Virus record (IMG/VR): IMGVR_UViG_3300021478_000093
Location: 1 to 30,417 of that record
Source: a virus
Reading direction: 5' to 3' (one strand)
Length of the DNA stretch: 30,417 nt
The translations under genes were made by a program, and so were the position numbers. Of the stretch, positions 7,218 to 14,946 are shown piece by piece; positions within the stretch are counted from its first letter, which is position 1, and each line of letters begins with the position of its first letter. The notes under the pieces were generated by a model. That model did not search any database. It was not told where the DNA came from and saw nothing but the letters and a program-made list of their open reading frames with translations.

Positions 7218-7934
7218 TTATGTCCCCCATCCATACGGACGACGTACCATAGTTAGTCGAGATTCCATCCGCCACGACTCTTTCCTTCGTTTACGCTTCG
7301 CATGGTATATGAGCCCTGGTTGTCCTTTGTTGTCAGGGTCCCCATATAATTGCTGATGAATCATAGTTGCTTTCTCATATTCCATCAACTCAATAAATCC
7401 TCTTTGAACCGCGGCCATTACAAGTATTTCGTTCCAATCTCTAGGAAGTAATATAGTTGTCTGATTAAGAGTTGCATCATTTATAGGATGCTGTTTACAA
7501 AGCCTAGCTTGTACTTTATATGCAAGATTAGGGACTGGATTAAATCCAATCAGACCTCCGAAACGATACCATTCTGTCGGTATCGAGTATGTCGGTTGGA
7601 ATCTATCCGTCTTCTGATAATGACTGATATCTAATTTACGACGATTTAGATTCGCCGGGTAATCTACCCATATTAAAATGTCAAGTAGGGCGTTACTTAT
7701 ATCTCCGACAGGAAGAATCAAACTTTCAGTATATTCTGCTATGTTAGCAGTTAGGTTATACGCTGGACCCCACTCTTCGAGTTCTTGGAAATCATCTCGA
7801 TAATCAGGATTCGAGGCAATCTCCAAAAGAGCATCCCTAATCCATATCGCTGCCCTCGCGGTGTCAGTCGTCCGGTTCTCACACCGTAAAATAACTTCAT
7901 TAACAAGGTCATTTATTATGAATGGTGGAGGCAT
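7218..7934 (-). CDS. Head-tail adaptor-like protein
   Basis: The 238-residue product begins with helices of the type NDLVNEVILRCENRTTD-ARAAIWIRDALLEIASNPDYRDDFQELE, followed by a beta-rich middle (SLILPVGDISNALLDILIWVDYP) and a strand FGGLIGFNPVPNLAYKVQARLCKQHP. This order matches adaptor/tail tubular A-type proteins that sit between portal and nozzle in short-tailed phages, such as the phiSU10-type adaptor. A basic C-terminus (HAKRKRRKESWRMESR) is notable. The start has GAGGGG 9 bases upstream. It is one base from the repeat-protein gene. Adaptor role is a moderately confident family inference. Confidence 0.62.
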   Translation of the reverse strand: MPPPFIINDLVNEVILRCENRTTDTARAAIWIRDALLEIASNPDYRDDFQELEEWGPAYNLTANIAEYTESLILPVGDISNALLDILIWVDYPANLNRRKLDISHYQKTDRFQPTYSIPTEWYRFGGLIGFNPVPNLAYKVQARLCKQHPINDATLNQTTILLPRDWNEILVMAAVQRGFIELMEYEKATMIHQQLYGDPDNKGQPGLIYHAKRKRRKESWRMESRLTMVRRPYGWGT

Positions 7935-8750
7935 TTATTGGTCCCCTCTACTATGACCAGTCCTCGGACTGACCCACTCTCTACGAGTACCTCCGCCTGC
8001 GGCAGGCGTAAAATGCCATACCACTACGTGGGCTATCTTACGATATTGATAGGCTGACTTACTACGTATTGACCTTCGAGTACGCATCCGAAGGAATAAA
8101 CTAACCGGCTGTAAGCCCGTCTCGTAGAGAGGAAAGAATCTAGCATTCTTTCCTTTGCGTCTCTTATCTCTAAGACTGCGCCGAGCAGCAAGTTTCAATA
8201 CATTATGGTTTATGTCCGGCTGTACGAATGTAACATGCCACTTCGTAAATAATGCAATCTTACGAAACTGAAAGTTAGCTTTCTTAAGAGTCTTACGGAC
8301 TCTAGTCTGAAACTTAATGACCTGAACCGAAGGCTGTAAGCCTGTATGCCAATACGTGAAGCGAGCAAGCTTTCGTAGCGGAAAACTTGCTTTTTTAAGT
8401 GTCTTACGAATACGTGTCTGAAACTTTATCTGACTTTCTACAACACGTTGTAAGCCAGAATGCCAATTAAAGAATCTAGCAATCTTGCGTAGTTGAAAGG
8501 AAGATTTCTTTCTATAAACTCTCCGAGTTACTAGCCGTACAACTTGAACCGAAGGTTGAAGTCCGGTATGAAATACTGTGAAATGGGCATATTTCTTAAT
8601 TTTCTGCTTAAGCTTCTTTATAACTCTTGTAACAAGATTCGGTCGAGGACCATTTGAGGACGAAGGAATAGTCCCTTGTTGAATAGGGATATTAAACTTA
8701 CTCGACCCTATAAGAGACGGATTATTTCCTGGCTGTCCAGTGAAGGGCAT
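7935..8750 (-). CDS. Basic protein with six ~37-residue WH repeats
   Basis: A 271-residue, strongly basic protein. After a Pro/Ser/Gly-rich N-terminus (residues 1-40) it holds six degenerate repeats with landmark aromatic-His or equivalent pairs at about residues 60/61, 96/97, 134/135, 171/172, 209/210 and 245/246, i.e. every 36-38 residues. The core reads roughly RKIARFxxWHTGLQPSVQVI preceded by a basic helix such as KFQTRVRKTLKKAxF. Copies 3 and 4 are the most alike. The last residues are Gly/Arg-rich. No family is recognised. Its position beside the adaptor suggests a virion component; the charge and repeats suggest nucleic acid, lipopolysaccharide or membrane binding. The gene follows its neighbour by one base and lacks a clear Shine-Dalgarno, so coupling is likely. 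Confidence 0.65.
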   Translation of the reverse strand: MPFTGQPGNNPSLIGSSKFNIPIQQGTIPSSSNGPRPNLVTRVIKKLKQKIKKYAHFTVFHTGLQPSVQVVRLVTRRVYRKKSSFQLRKIARFFNWHSGLQRVVESQIKFQTRIRKTLKKASFPLRKLARFTYWHTGLQPSVQVIKFQTRVRKTLKKANFQFRKIALFTKWHVTFVQPDINHNVLKLAARRSLRDKRRKGKNARFFPLYETGLQPVSLFLRMRTRRSIRSKSAYQYRKIAHVVVWHFTPAAGGGTRREWVSPRTGHSRGDQ

Positions 8751-8751
8751 A

Positions 8752-9111
8752 TTATATTTGAGGATTGACTACGGCTACGGCTACGTTCTGTAAATTAACT
8801 TGTCCCATGGCTACGCCATAAAAACTAGTTCCATCGAAGATAGCGGATTGTACACAAACGGAGTTTGGAGCAGCTAAAGCTGGGATATTAACAACTCCAT
8901 TAAATCCGGTAGGCCAATTAATCGTATGAAGACCGAGAGAATCCTGTGTAAATATAAACGTATATAAATGACCGGGCATCGCGTTTATAATAGACATAGA
9001 CTGGATATTACCAGTTAGTGTCATTGTAAATACATTACCCTGAAAACAGTCAAATACTGGTGTAGCACTATAAGAAACTTGAATAAGTCCGTATGGGTAG
9101 CTCCCTATCAT
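8752..9111 (-). CDS. Tail-fibre/adhesin-type beta domain protein
   Basis: The 119-residue product reads as alternating strands: GNVFTMTLTGNIQSMSIINAMPGHLYTFIFTQDSLGLHTINWP, then SVCVQSAIFDGTSFYGVAM. The pattern 'MTLTGNI...PGHLYTFIFTQD..G.HTINWP' recurs in phage tail spikes and fibres. A GAGGT sequence lies just upstream of ATG. It belongs to a run of small beta-rich proteins (8752-15176) that probably decorate the tail tip or serve as host-contact parts. Receptor-related role is inferred. Confidence 0.55.
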   Translation of the reverse strand: MIGSYPYGLIQVSYSATPVFDCFQGNVFTMTLTGNIQSMSIINAMPGHLYTFIFTQDSLGLHTINWPTGFNGVVNIPALAAPNSVCVQSAIFDGTSFYGVAMGQVNLQNVAVAVVNPQI

Positions 9112-9118
9112 ATATACC

Positions 9119-9706
9119 TCAGTTTAAGGATTGCATTGAGGTCCACTGAGCACTAATAGTTGCGCCAGTCACGGAGAAGGTAACATAGAAATTTAATGCC
9201 CCAAATAATCCAGCGGCTGCGGTTCCGGTCGTGTCCACTGAAACCGCTGCCGTACTTCCAAACGGAATTGTCCAGCCACCACCAGCGGTAGCTAAAGTTC
9301 CTTGACTATGAAATACTCCAGTAAGCCACGCTGTCGAAGTGGTTAATACGGTCGATATAGTACGATATACTAAGTATCCGTCCATGATCCACGGCTGACT
9401 AGCTAAACTAGCCGTAACTGTCTGTGCGGCGGAAGCACCCATATCTGTTCCGCCAGTCGTGGATGTAGCCCCATTACCATGAACTGGGTCTATAACAAGA
9501 GTTCCTGTAGCAGGTGTAGTTATCAAACCACCACACGCAAACCTATAAACCTGTCCTGCAAATGGGGCTGCAAGACCGTATCCAATAGGAAAAAACTGAC
9601 TAGCTTGAGCATTAGTAAATATAAATGTCTTAGTAGTTGTTGGCGTAATAGATGCTGCAACAATACTAGAATCCGCTAACTGACTATTAAAATACTGACG
9701 AGCCAT
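9119..9706 (-). CDS. Beta-rich virion surface protein
   Basis: A 195-residue Thr/Ala/Gly-rich product starting MARQYFNSQLADSSIV, with GGAG 6 bases upstream of ATG. It is made of strand-like segments (KTFIFTNAQASQFFPIGYGL; GQVYRFACGGLITT) and ends in FYVTFSVTGATISAQW. The N-terminus resembles that of the protein at 11209-11673 (MARQFWMHLAQSKIAL), suggesting two distant paralogues with a common attachment segment. A tail or capsid surface role fits the context; no family is recognised. Confidence 0.6.
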   Translation of the reverse strand: MARQYFNSQLADSSIVAASITPTTTKTFIFTNAQASQFFPIGYGLAAPFAGQVYRFACGGLITTPATGTLVIDPVHGNGATSTTGGTDMGASAAQTVTASLASQPWIMDGYLVYRTISTVLTTSTAWLTGVFHSQGTLATAGGGWTIPFGSTAAVSVDTTGTAAAGLFGALNFYVTFSVTGATISAQWTSMQSLN

Positions 9707-9720
9707 TTAATTCTCCTTAA

Positions 9721-10401
9721 CTAAATAGCGTAAGACGGACCTACCGTTGGTAGTTTATACCAGGGAGGTGTTATAATCCCGCCAGCCGCTACTCCCTCTT
9801 TGAACGATGTCGTATAGATGCTCCAGTTGGCTACACCAGGACTAGAGTTGAAAACCACCGTATAGTTCCCGGCAGCGGTGTTCAACTGTTCCTCTTGCGC
9901 ATCAATGTGGGTGCCATCGGCCTGAATCAGCGTATAACCTGTACCGGCTGTAATAGTACTAGTGCTAAGTTCGTTAGCATAATAGCCCCAGACTAATCCA
10001 GTCCCGGTCGTGGTAATCTGAGCACCACTTGGAGTGGCGCTGGAAGCTCCAGCCTTTACCTGATTGTCTACATCATGTGTGAATGCAAGGCCGGTCGTGC
10101 TTCGATACTGGACTAATGTCCCGCCAGGGTCGCTCGTCATTCCTGTTACAGTAGCCGTCATATTTCCGGCCTTGGCATCTGCCCACCATATTTGGCAGGA
10201 CGTACCAGTGGGTGAATCGAATAGAATGGTCAGAGGATTCCATGTATTCGAGTTAGTATCTGATATACCCGGAGTGGGCTGTGTACTGTCATTGCCGGAG
10301 ATTCCAATCAGAAGCAAATCGTGGGCATTGATGCCAGTAAGCGCAAAAGTGCCCATAGGATTATATGAATGAACAAATGTACCTATACGACTAATACTCA
10401 T
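9721..10401 (-). CDS. Beta-sandwich-like tail/adhesin protein
   Basis: The 226-residue product begins MSISRIGTFVHSYN and has an alternating-strand pattern (TFALTGINAHDLLLIGISGND; SCQIWWADAKAGNMTATVTG; NYTVVFNSSPGVANWSIYTTSF) typical of jelly-roll or Ig-like carbohydrate-binding modules found in tail proteins. The C-terminus ends in an exposed Gly/Pro-rich tail. Its ATG overlaps the stop of the small ribbon-helix-helix gene by 4 bases (ATGA), so the two are co-translated. Role in host contact is inferred. Confidence 0.55.
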   Translation of the reverse strand: MSISRIGTFVHSYNPMGTFALTGINAHDLLLIGISGNDSTQPTPGISDTNSNTWNPLTILFDSPTGTSCQIWWADAKAGNMTATVTGMTSDPGGTLVQYRSTTGLAFTHDVDNQVKAGASSATPSGAQITTTGTGLVWGYYANELSTSTITAGTGYTLIQADGTHIDAQEEQLNTAAGNYTVVFNSSPGVANWSIYTTSFKEGVAAGGIITPPWYKLPTVGPSYAI

Positions 10402-10565
10402 TTCTTGTCCTGATGTAACTTCGGATTCAGTCCATCCAGATAATGCTGTGCCGCTTCCATTAGTACCATCTCGATAAGACCCACAAGAGTCCTACCTGTG
10501 TTCTCCGACCATGCACGATAAATTTCTATCGTATCTGAGCGGATTCGGATGGACTCTGCCCTCAT
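10398..10565 (-). CDS. Ribbon-helix-helix-like small protein
   Basis: A 55-residue frame not obvious by length alone: it starts MRAESIRIRSDTIEIYRAW and ends in YLDGLNPKLHQDKK. A short basic strand with alternating hydrophobics (SIRIRSD), a helix (TIEIYRAWSENTG), a turn and a second helix (TLVGLIEMVLMEAAQHYL) match the Arc/CopG/MetJ ribbon-helix-helix fold. Such proteins are dimeric DNA-binding repressors. It lies 5 bases after the preceding gene's stop and overlaps the next by 4, so it is a coupled gene of the tail block. A regulatory DNA-binding role is inferred from fold alone. Confidence 0.65.
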   Translation of the reverse strand: MRAESIRIRSDTIEIYRAWSENTGRTLVGLIEMVLMEAAQHYLDGLNPKLHQDKK

Positions 10566-10570
10566 AGCCG

Positions 10571-10960
10571 CTAGTTCACCGTCGTACTAACGGCACCCGG
10601 AGGGTTTGGGGCTGTAACCTGCTGACGATAGATATTATAGCCAGTTGGAGCTGTATGCGTCGGGTCAACAAGTGAAGCAGTCCATGACGTGATTGTAGAG
10701 TGGGTCCCAGTGACTGGAATTGTTACTACTCCATCACTTGTAGGCTTCGTTTCTAGCACGGCATTAAAGGCGGTTATTTGATATTGATAGAACAACCCAT
10801 CAACTACAGTCGTATCGGTGAACGACGTGATTGGGCTATTAACTGTTCCGACCTTCGTGTACCCCGCGTCGGCCTGAGCGAACACGCGCCACGGTCTTAC
10901 ACCTACGACACACGCGACCAGCAACAAAATAAGACTTCCTTTCAAGATATTCTTGTTCAC
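10571..10960 (-). CDS. Exported fibronectin type III-like protein, GTG start
   Basis: I choose GTG at 10960 because GGAG stands 7 bases upstream; an ATG at 10993 would add 11 residues. The 129-residue product begins MNKNILKGSLILLLVACVVG, a basic start and hydrophobic core. The LVAC tetrad could be a lipobox, or cleavage could follow VFAQ near residue 30. The rest resembles an Fn3 domain (SFTDTTVVDGLFYQYQITAFNA, ending PTGYNIYRQQV). An exported Ig-like protein in a phage could alter the host surface (exclusion of other phages) or be a virion lipoprotein. Its first ~120 bases overlap the preceding gene in another frame, an Rz/Rz1-like layout, but no spanin features are evident. Confidence 0.6.
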   Translation of the reverse strand: MNKNILKGSLILLLVACVVGVRPWRVFAQADAGYTKVGTVNSPITSFTDTTVVDGLFYQYQITAFNAVLETKPTSDGVVTIPVTGTHSTITSWTASLVDPTHTAPTGYNIYRQQVTAPNPPGAVSTTVN

Positions 10961-11048
10961 GTTGTATCTCCGGTCTACAGAGTATTTGTGCAAGTTCTAC
11001 CGCTTTTGCTAAAGGCTCATCTGAATTAACATAACGACTAGATTTCAT
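10839..11048 (-). CDS. Small hypothetical protein overlapping the exported protein
   Basis: A 69-residue frame with a well-placed GGAG 4 bases before ATG at 11048, overlapping the upstream gene's stop by 3 bases. The N-terminal half (MKSSRYVNSDEPLAKAVELAQ, in parts, to EIQREQEYLERKSYF) looks like a normal helical protein. The C-terminal half (GRVCRRCKTVARVRSGRRGV) lies over the signal-peptide coding part of the next gene and may be constrained by it. It may serve mainly to couple translation. Function unknown. Confidence 0.5.
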   Translation of the reverse strand: MKSSRYVNSDEPLAKAVELAQILCRPEIQREQEYLERKSYFVAGRVCRRCKTVARVRSGRRGVHEGRNS

Positions 11049-11206
11049 TTATTCTCCACTATCCTAGTTGCTCCGCAAGAACATATCTTCAAGAGAGGGT
11101 CCTTGAAAGGCCATATCGGCCCTGTGAGATGGATAAATTTACAATACGATTTACTGAAATCATGACCGTGGAACCGTTGCTTAATCCAAGCAAGTATCCT
11201 TTTCAC
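11045..11206 (-). CDS. Small hypothetical protein with a CSCG motif, GTG start
   Basis: A 53-residue frame starting at GTG 11206 (GGAG 6 bases upstream) and ending in a TGA shared with the next ATG. It reads MKRILAWIKQRFHGHDFSKS, then LTGPIWPFKDPLLK and CSCGATRIV. The CSCG element recalls CSCGFQARVF in the 138-residue protein at 27812-28228, so both may hold a half zinc knuckle. With starts and stops fitted on both sides the gene is likely real. Function unknown. Confidence 0.55.
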   Translation of the reverse strand: MKRILAWIKQRFHGHDFSKSYCKFIHLTGPIWPFKDPLLKICSCGATRIVENK

Positions 11207-11208
11207 TT

Positions 11209-11673
11209 TTACTCCTCACCTTCCATCATGAAAAGGCAATTTACTGATGCCGGCGCATTAACCCAAAGTCCGACTATAGCATTAGCTGGTATAATTATCT
11301 CGCCTGGCAACGGGAACGGATATTGAACGCCTGCCTGCGGATGTATCAACAGCGAAGCTAAAATAGCATTAGCCGTATACGTAGTAGGTTCTATAGTATA
11401 ATTGACTTTAGCAGTAGTCAAGATACCGGAGGCAATATCAGAATCTTTCTTTACCGGATTCTGAGTAGTCCCAGTCCCATCAGTAGTAATTCTCTGTAAA
11501 TGGCATTCTACCGGCTGGGCGGTATTTGATGTGCCATCAAAAGACATAGTAATAGCTTGAATGGCTATTCTACACCCTGTAGATGGAGTCGTTAGCGAAG
11601 CTATGGTCTTTGTCGTAGCCGTTACTAGTGCGATTTTCGATTGTGCTAAATGCATCCAAAATTGACGGGCCAT
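11209..11673 (-). CDS. Beta-rich virion protein
   Basis: A 154-residue product beginning MARQFWMHLAQSKIALVTA, with GGAG upstream of ATG. It consists of strand-like segments (CRIAIQAITMSFDGTSNTAQPVECHLQRIT; ASLLIHPQAGVQYPFPLPGEIIIPANAIVGLWVNAPASVNCLFMMEGEE). The end with a 'PLPGEIIIPA...LWVNAP' pattern occurs in small structural proteins of many uncultured phages. Its N-terminus resembles that of the 195-residue protein at 9119-9706. A virion surface role is inferred. Confidence 0.58.
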   Translation of the reverse strand: MARQFWMHLAQSKIALVTATTKTIASLTTPSTGCRIAIQAITMSFDGTSNTAQPVECHLQRITTDGTGTTQNPVKKDSDIASGILTTAKVNYTIEPTTYTANAILASLLIHPQAGVQYPFPLPGEIIIPANAIVGLWVNAPASVNCLFMMEGEE

Positions 11674-11683
11674 TTATATCTCC

Positions 11684-12163
11684 TTAAGCTGATTCATAAA
11701 CTCCAGTTAAAGCCAAAATAGCACCATTTGCAATATAAGCCGCCCCACCAATATAATCACGAATCAAAAACTTCGTAAAATCGCCACCGAAACCAATGTC
11801 ACCTGTAAGAGCGTCCCCTGTAACACCAATATCTACTCCAGGAAGCATTTGACGATTAGAGCCTTGAGCCTGTACTGGTAAGGTCACGGAAGCGTTTGTT
11901 GCTGTTCCTTTATTTGTTATAGTCACTACAACTTGAACAAAGATTAACCTTCCAAATTGTATATATCTTCCAACCGCTGATACGGTAGTAAAAGTCCCTG
12001 CTCCAGCAGTTACTACAGGAACATAAACTTGAGAGGCAGTAAATACAGGGGCCAAAGTTAAAGAAAGCTTCTGCCATAATTTATTCAACATCGTTCCGAA
12101 AGTCTTCAAAGAACTATTATCCTCAGGAACGAAGTCAAGACTTGGTGGGATAGTATTAATCAC
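11684..12163 (-). CDS. Tail-fibre/receptor-binding-type beta domain
   Basis: A 159-residue protein. After a helical N-terminus (LKTFGTMLNKLWQKLSLTLAP) it has the strand pattern VYVPVVTAGAGTFTTVSAVGRYIQFGRLIFVQVVVTITNKGTATNASVTLPV, typical of jelly-roll domains in phage fibres and collars ('Y.p.vt..ag..t..sa.GrY...G...fvqv...it..Gt...v.lPv'). It overlaps the 538-residue nozzle-like gene by 4 bases. The helix may attach to the tail and the beta domain may contact the host. Inference from pattern and context. Confidence 0.6.
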   Translation of the reverse strand: MINTIPPSLDFVPEDNSSLKTFGTMLNKLWQKLSLTLAPVFTASQVYVPVVTAGAGTFTTVSAVGRYIQFGRLIFVQVVVTITNKGTATNASVTLPVQAQGSNRQMLPGVDIGVTGDALTGDIGFGGDFTKFLIRDYIGGAAYIANGAILALTGVYESA

Positions 12164-13776
12164 GAAATCACCACCGACGCTTCGTCCGACGAACCGCCAC
12201 GTTGTTCTCCAGAGATACTATAAATAGGACAGAATTCTACAATTGAGCCAGGCGAGCCGGCTGAACCTGAAATCTTCCAATTTATTCTCATTCCAGAAAC
12301 TTTCAGTTCCACAACTGCGGAAAGAACGTCACCTGAGCCATTCCCGATAGTTAAAGTTCGTGTATCGGTCTGTCCAGTATTGCTAGTAGCTGTTAAGGTA
12401 TATGTGACCTGACCGAGGTCGACAACACGAAGTCGAAACTTTTTCAAGGTTTTACCATGTCTAACATCTTGAAAAACATGCGTTGGTCCAGTAATTGACC
12501 AGGCTGTCTCCGAATAATTTGTAAAGTCGATATATCCAAATGTTCCATCCGAGAAAGAGATTGCCAGTCCTGGAAAAGGACTTGTATTTACAAGATTCTG
12601 TGGGGTCCAACCCTGAGCGAGGATTTGTCCAACCAAGTCCATAATCCGTGGAACGGCGGCTTTGAGAAAGTTTCCAAGAACGACTCCAGTTTTATCAAAA
12701 ACGAAGTTTGTCCAATTCGATTCGTCGAAGTTATAAACCCAACATGAAGTTCCAGGGATTACCAACCAATAGGCATTAAAAGGCTGTCCAGCAATAGTAT
12801 TCGTAACAAAACCAAAAACATCGGTTAATGTTCCGTGTGAAAATACATCCGCTAAAATTCTTGACCTTGCCCCAACACGCCTACGTCCATCTAGAGGAGC
12901 ATCCCCAATAGGAGTCAAAGACGATTGGTTAAATACATACACATTATCCGATGACAAGTAAACAGCTTGCTCAATTCCATCTCGACTGAAATGGTCCATC
13001 GAAGACCTTGCAAGCAGTCCAAGAGAGGCATTAACTATTGGATAGAATGCAAAAGGATTAGTCCCGATACCAGTTGGTTGGAGTTGAATAATACCGTTAA
13101 AATGCCACCCATAACCATACTGACCAAGTTTCTTAAGGCTCTGACCAGGACCGAGATTATTCAAATTGTCATTAACGCCAGCGTTTATAGAGGTCCAATC
13201 GGTAGGGTCAGCCAGTCCAGACCATCGGTACCTTTGAGGGAACTGTGTTCCACCTTCAAGAGTATTCAAGGCTACAAGATGAAGTCCTATCTCAGCTATG
13301 CTTGCAGAAGCCGGTGCGTTAGCACTAGTCTGTACATAACCTGCGGCTACCCCGTCCCATGACCAAATCTTGTCCGCGCCTTGAGAAAAAACAAGCTTTT
13401 GAGCTATAACATCCCAAGACCAAATCTGTGAGGCTGAGCCAGTAAAACCTGCTCCAGTAATAACAGTCCATCCGGAACCGGTCCATTTATATAAGTTTGA
13501 TTTTGTTATAGCCGCTTGAACATGAGCACCTGATGACGTAAAGAAATCAGCTATTCCAAGAGCGGGAAACCCATCCGGCAAAGCTGTTAAAGCATTATAT
13601 CCGGGACGGACTGTTGCTGTGCCACGACGTAAAATTACATTACGACAATCTACGAATCCAAGCCCTTCTATTTCGGTAGAAGGAAGCTCGCTTTGAGTCC
13701 CCCCAAAGGGACCGGTCATAGGGAACTCAAGGAGTTCTTCCGAGCGAGTTTGTTTTCTATCTTGAAGTTGAGGCAT
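12160..13776 (-). CDS. Tail nozzle/stabilisation-type beta-propeller protein
   Basis: The 538-residue product has an N-terminal part EGLGFVDCRNVILRRGTATVRPGYNAL followed by repeated strand-turn blades with Trp (SNLYKWTGSGWTVITG; IWSWDVIAQKLVFSQGADKIWSWDGV). The 'nv.lr.g....RPGYn' start and propeller-like middle are common to tail tubular protein B/P22 gp10-type nozzle and head-closure proteins of short-tailed phages. Later segments (SSDNVYVFNQSSLTPIGD) also fit. It overlaps the following fibre-like gene by 4 bases. The role as nozzle is a family-level inference from pattern, not a proven match. Confidence 0.6.
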   Translation of the reverse strand: MPQLQDRKQTRSEELLEFPMTGPFGGTQSELPSTEIEGLGFVDCRNVILRRGTATVRPGYNALTALPDGFPALGIADFFTSSGAHVQAAITKSNLYKWTGSGWTVITGAGFTGSASQIWSWDVIAQKLVFSQGADKIWSWDGVAAGYVQTSANAPASASIAEIGLHLVALNTLEGGTQFPQRYRWSGLADPTDWTSINAGVNDNLNNLGPGQSLKKLGQYGYGWHFNGIIQLQPTGIGTNPFAFYPIVNASLGLLARSSMDHFSRDGIEQAVYLSSDNVYVFNQSSLTPIGDAPLDGRRRVGARSRILADVFSHGTLTDVFGFVTNTIAGQPFNAYWLVIPGTSCWVYNFDESNWTNFVFDKTGVVLGNFLKAAVPRIMDLVGQILAQGWTPQNLVNTSPFPGLAISFSDGTFGYIDFTNYSETAWSITGPTHVFQDVRHGKTLKKFRLRVVDLGQVTYTLTATSNTGQTDTRTLTIGNGSGDVLSAVVELKVSGMRINWKISGSAGSPGSIVEFCPIYSISGEQRGGSSDEASVVIS

Positions 13777-13777
13777 T

Positions 13778-14332
13778 TTAAGAGTCCGTTACTATAACAC
13801 CACTAAAACTTGTACCTGGTAAAGTATAATAAACTGTTATTCTATATGCATCTACACGACCAGTTTGTCCAGCTGAGTTATCACAGATTCCTTGCAAATC
13901 AGCTCCAAAATTTGCATTGTTAATATCTGCTGGAGTCCAACTTGTTCCCCAAAGGTTACTAGAACCACCATACGAAATATAGGTTAAAGTCGTCACTGGC
14001 CACGGAGTGGCATTAGCTTCATTATTCCCAACCTCAACACCCGCTTTTAGCAGGAGGACGAGATTATCCGTAATCTGAGGAGGAAAACTAAACTGACTCG
14101 CTCTTTTAATTTCAAGCAAAATTCCATTTATAGTAGAAAAAGTAGGAATTGAAAAGCCAAACCCAGTCCCCCGAAGTATATTAGTTGTTAGACTGCTTCC
14201 AGCGGTAATTGAATAAGCAGAAAAACTTCCATCATCTACCTCGATAGCCGACGGAGTACTCCAAGTATCTCCTCCAGTTCCTCCTCCAGCGTCTACACCT
14301 ACAGTCGGAAAATTTGGTCCTTGTTGACTCAT
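13778..14332 (-). CDS. Beta-rich tail-associated protein
   Basis: A 184-residue Gly/Thr/Ser-rich protein with a glycine-rich N-terminus (VDAGGGTGGDTW), an alternating-strand core (INGILLEIKRASQF; DNLVLLLKAGVEVGNNEANATPWP), the segment WGTSWTPADINNANFGADLQ and a strand end DAYRITVYYTLPG. The 'WG.sWtpadinn.nFG' to 'vDayriTVYYt' ending occurs in small phage and exported adhesin-like proteins. Start and stop of the preceding gene overlap (TAATG-type). Carbohydrate or surface binding is plausible; unproven. Confidence 0.58.
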   Translation of the reverse strand: MSQQGPNFPTVGVDAGGGTGGDTWSTPSAIEVDDGSFSAYSITAGSSLTTNILRGTGFGFSIPTFSTINGILLEIKRASQFSFPPQITDNLVLLLKAGVEVGNNEANATPWPVTTLTYISYGGSSNLWGTSWTPADINNANFGADLQGICDNSAGQTGRVDAYRITVYYTLPGTSFSGVIVTDS

Positions 14333-14946
14333 TATGGTCGAGTAAAATCTACCTGAATAGTTACTTGACTGGGAGCACCACTAAAACCTGACAATTTAAT
14401 ATAAACCTTCTCCCCAATAGCAAAAGAGGAGTTCTGAGTAACGGTAGCATCGTGAAAATCACCATCAGATGGCACAGATAGATTAGCCGCTAAAAAATCA
14501 CCAATAAAAAGCTTCCCAGCATTAACTGTTATTCCAGAACCATCACTAGCACCAGAACAACCATGAACAAAAGTCGCTGTACAAGCATACGGAGCTTTCC
14601 AAACAGGAATAGTAATAGCCCCAGTAGGAAGTAAAACAATCCCACCTACTGTAGGAATTCTAGAAAGTCCTATCTTTCCACTTACATCAATCCAAGCCGC
14701 TCCATTCCATTGATAAACTTTATTCTCATCAGTCGAGAAATAGAGAAGTCCATAACCTGAACCTCCCCAAGTAGCATTAACCGTCTCGGGGGCTGGTCTA
14801 TTAGCAATAGTCCCGGCTAATGACGTGAACCTTTGCATAACGTCATCTTTTAGGTTACGAATATCCTGACCCAAAAGATTCGCCAACTGCGTATCCGCAG
14901 GAGCGGTAATATCCCACGGATGGTCGAATGTCGGAGGATATGCCAT
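14332..14946 (-). CDS. Tail-fibre-like protein
   Basis: The 204-residue product starts MAYPPTFDHPWDITAPADTQ, with a helical section (LANLLGQDIRNLKDDVMQRFTSLAG) and then a short repeat found in many fibres, YGLLYFSTDENKVYQWNGAAWIDVSG (a 'yfstDt...y.w.g.~W.~~~' module). The second half is beta-rich (ATVTQNSSFAIGEKVYIKLSGFSG) and ends VTIQVDFTRP. Helix plus YFSTD module suggests a trimeric fibre attaching to the tail. It shares a base with both neighbours' stop/start codons. Moderately confident. Confidence 0.65.
   Translation of the reverse strand: MAYPPTFDHPWDITAPADTQLANLLGQDIRNLKDDVMQRFTSLAGTIANRPAPETVNATWGGSGYGLLYFSTDENKVYQWNGAAWIDVSGKIGLSRIPTVGGIVLLPTGAITIPVWKAPYACTATFVHGCSGASDGSGITVNAGKLFIGDFLAANLSVPSDGDFHDATVTQNSSFAIGEKVYIKLSGFSGAPSQVTIQVDFTRP

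Noticed and set aside
7669-7690. TTGACATTTTAATAT on the minus strand as a fifth copy of the palindrome
   Set aside because: Only the right half and flank match; the left TGTCAA arm is missing, so it is recorded only as a possible half-site.
12967-13362. Plus-strand frame of 131 codons opposite the nozzle-like gene
   Set aside because: Lies fully inside a 538-residue gene with clear propeller repeats; no independent start signals.
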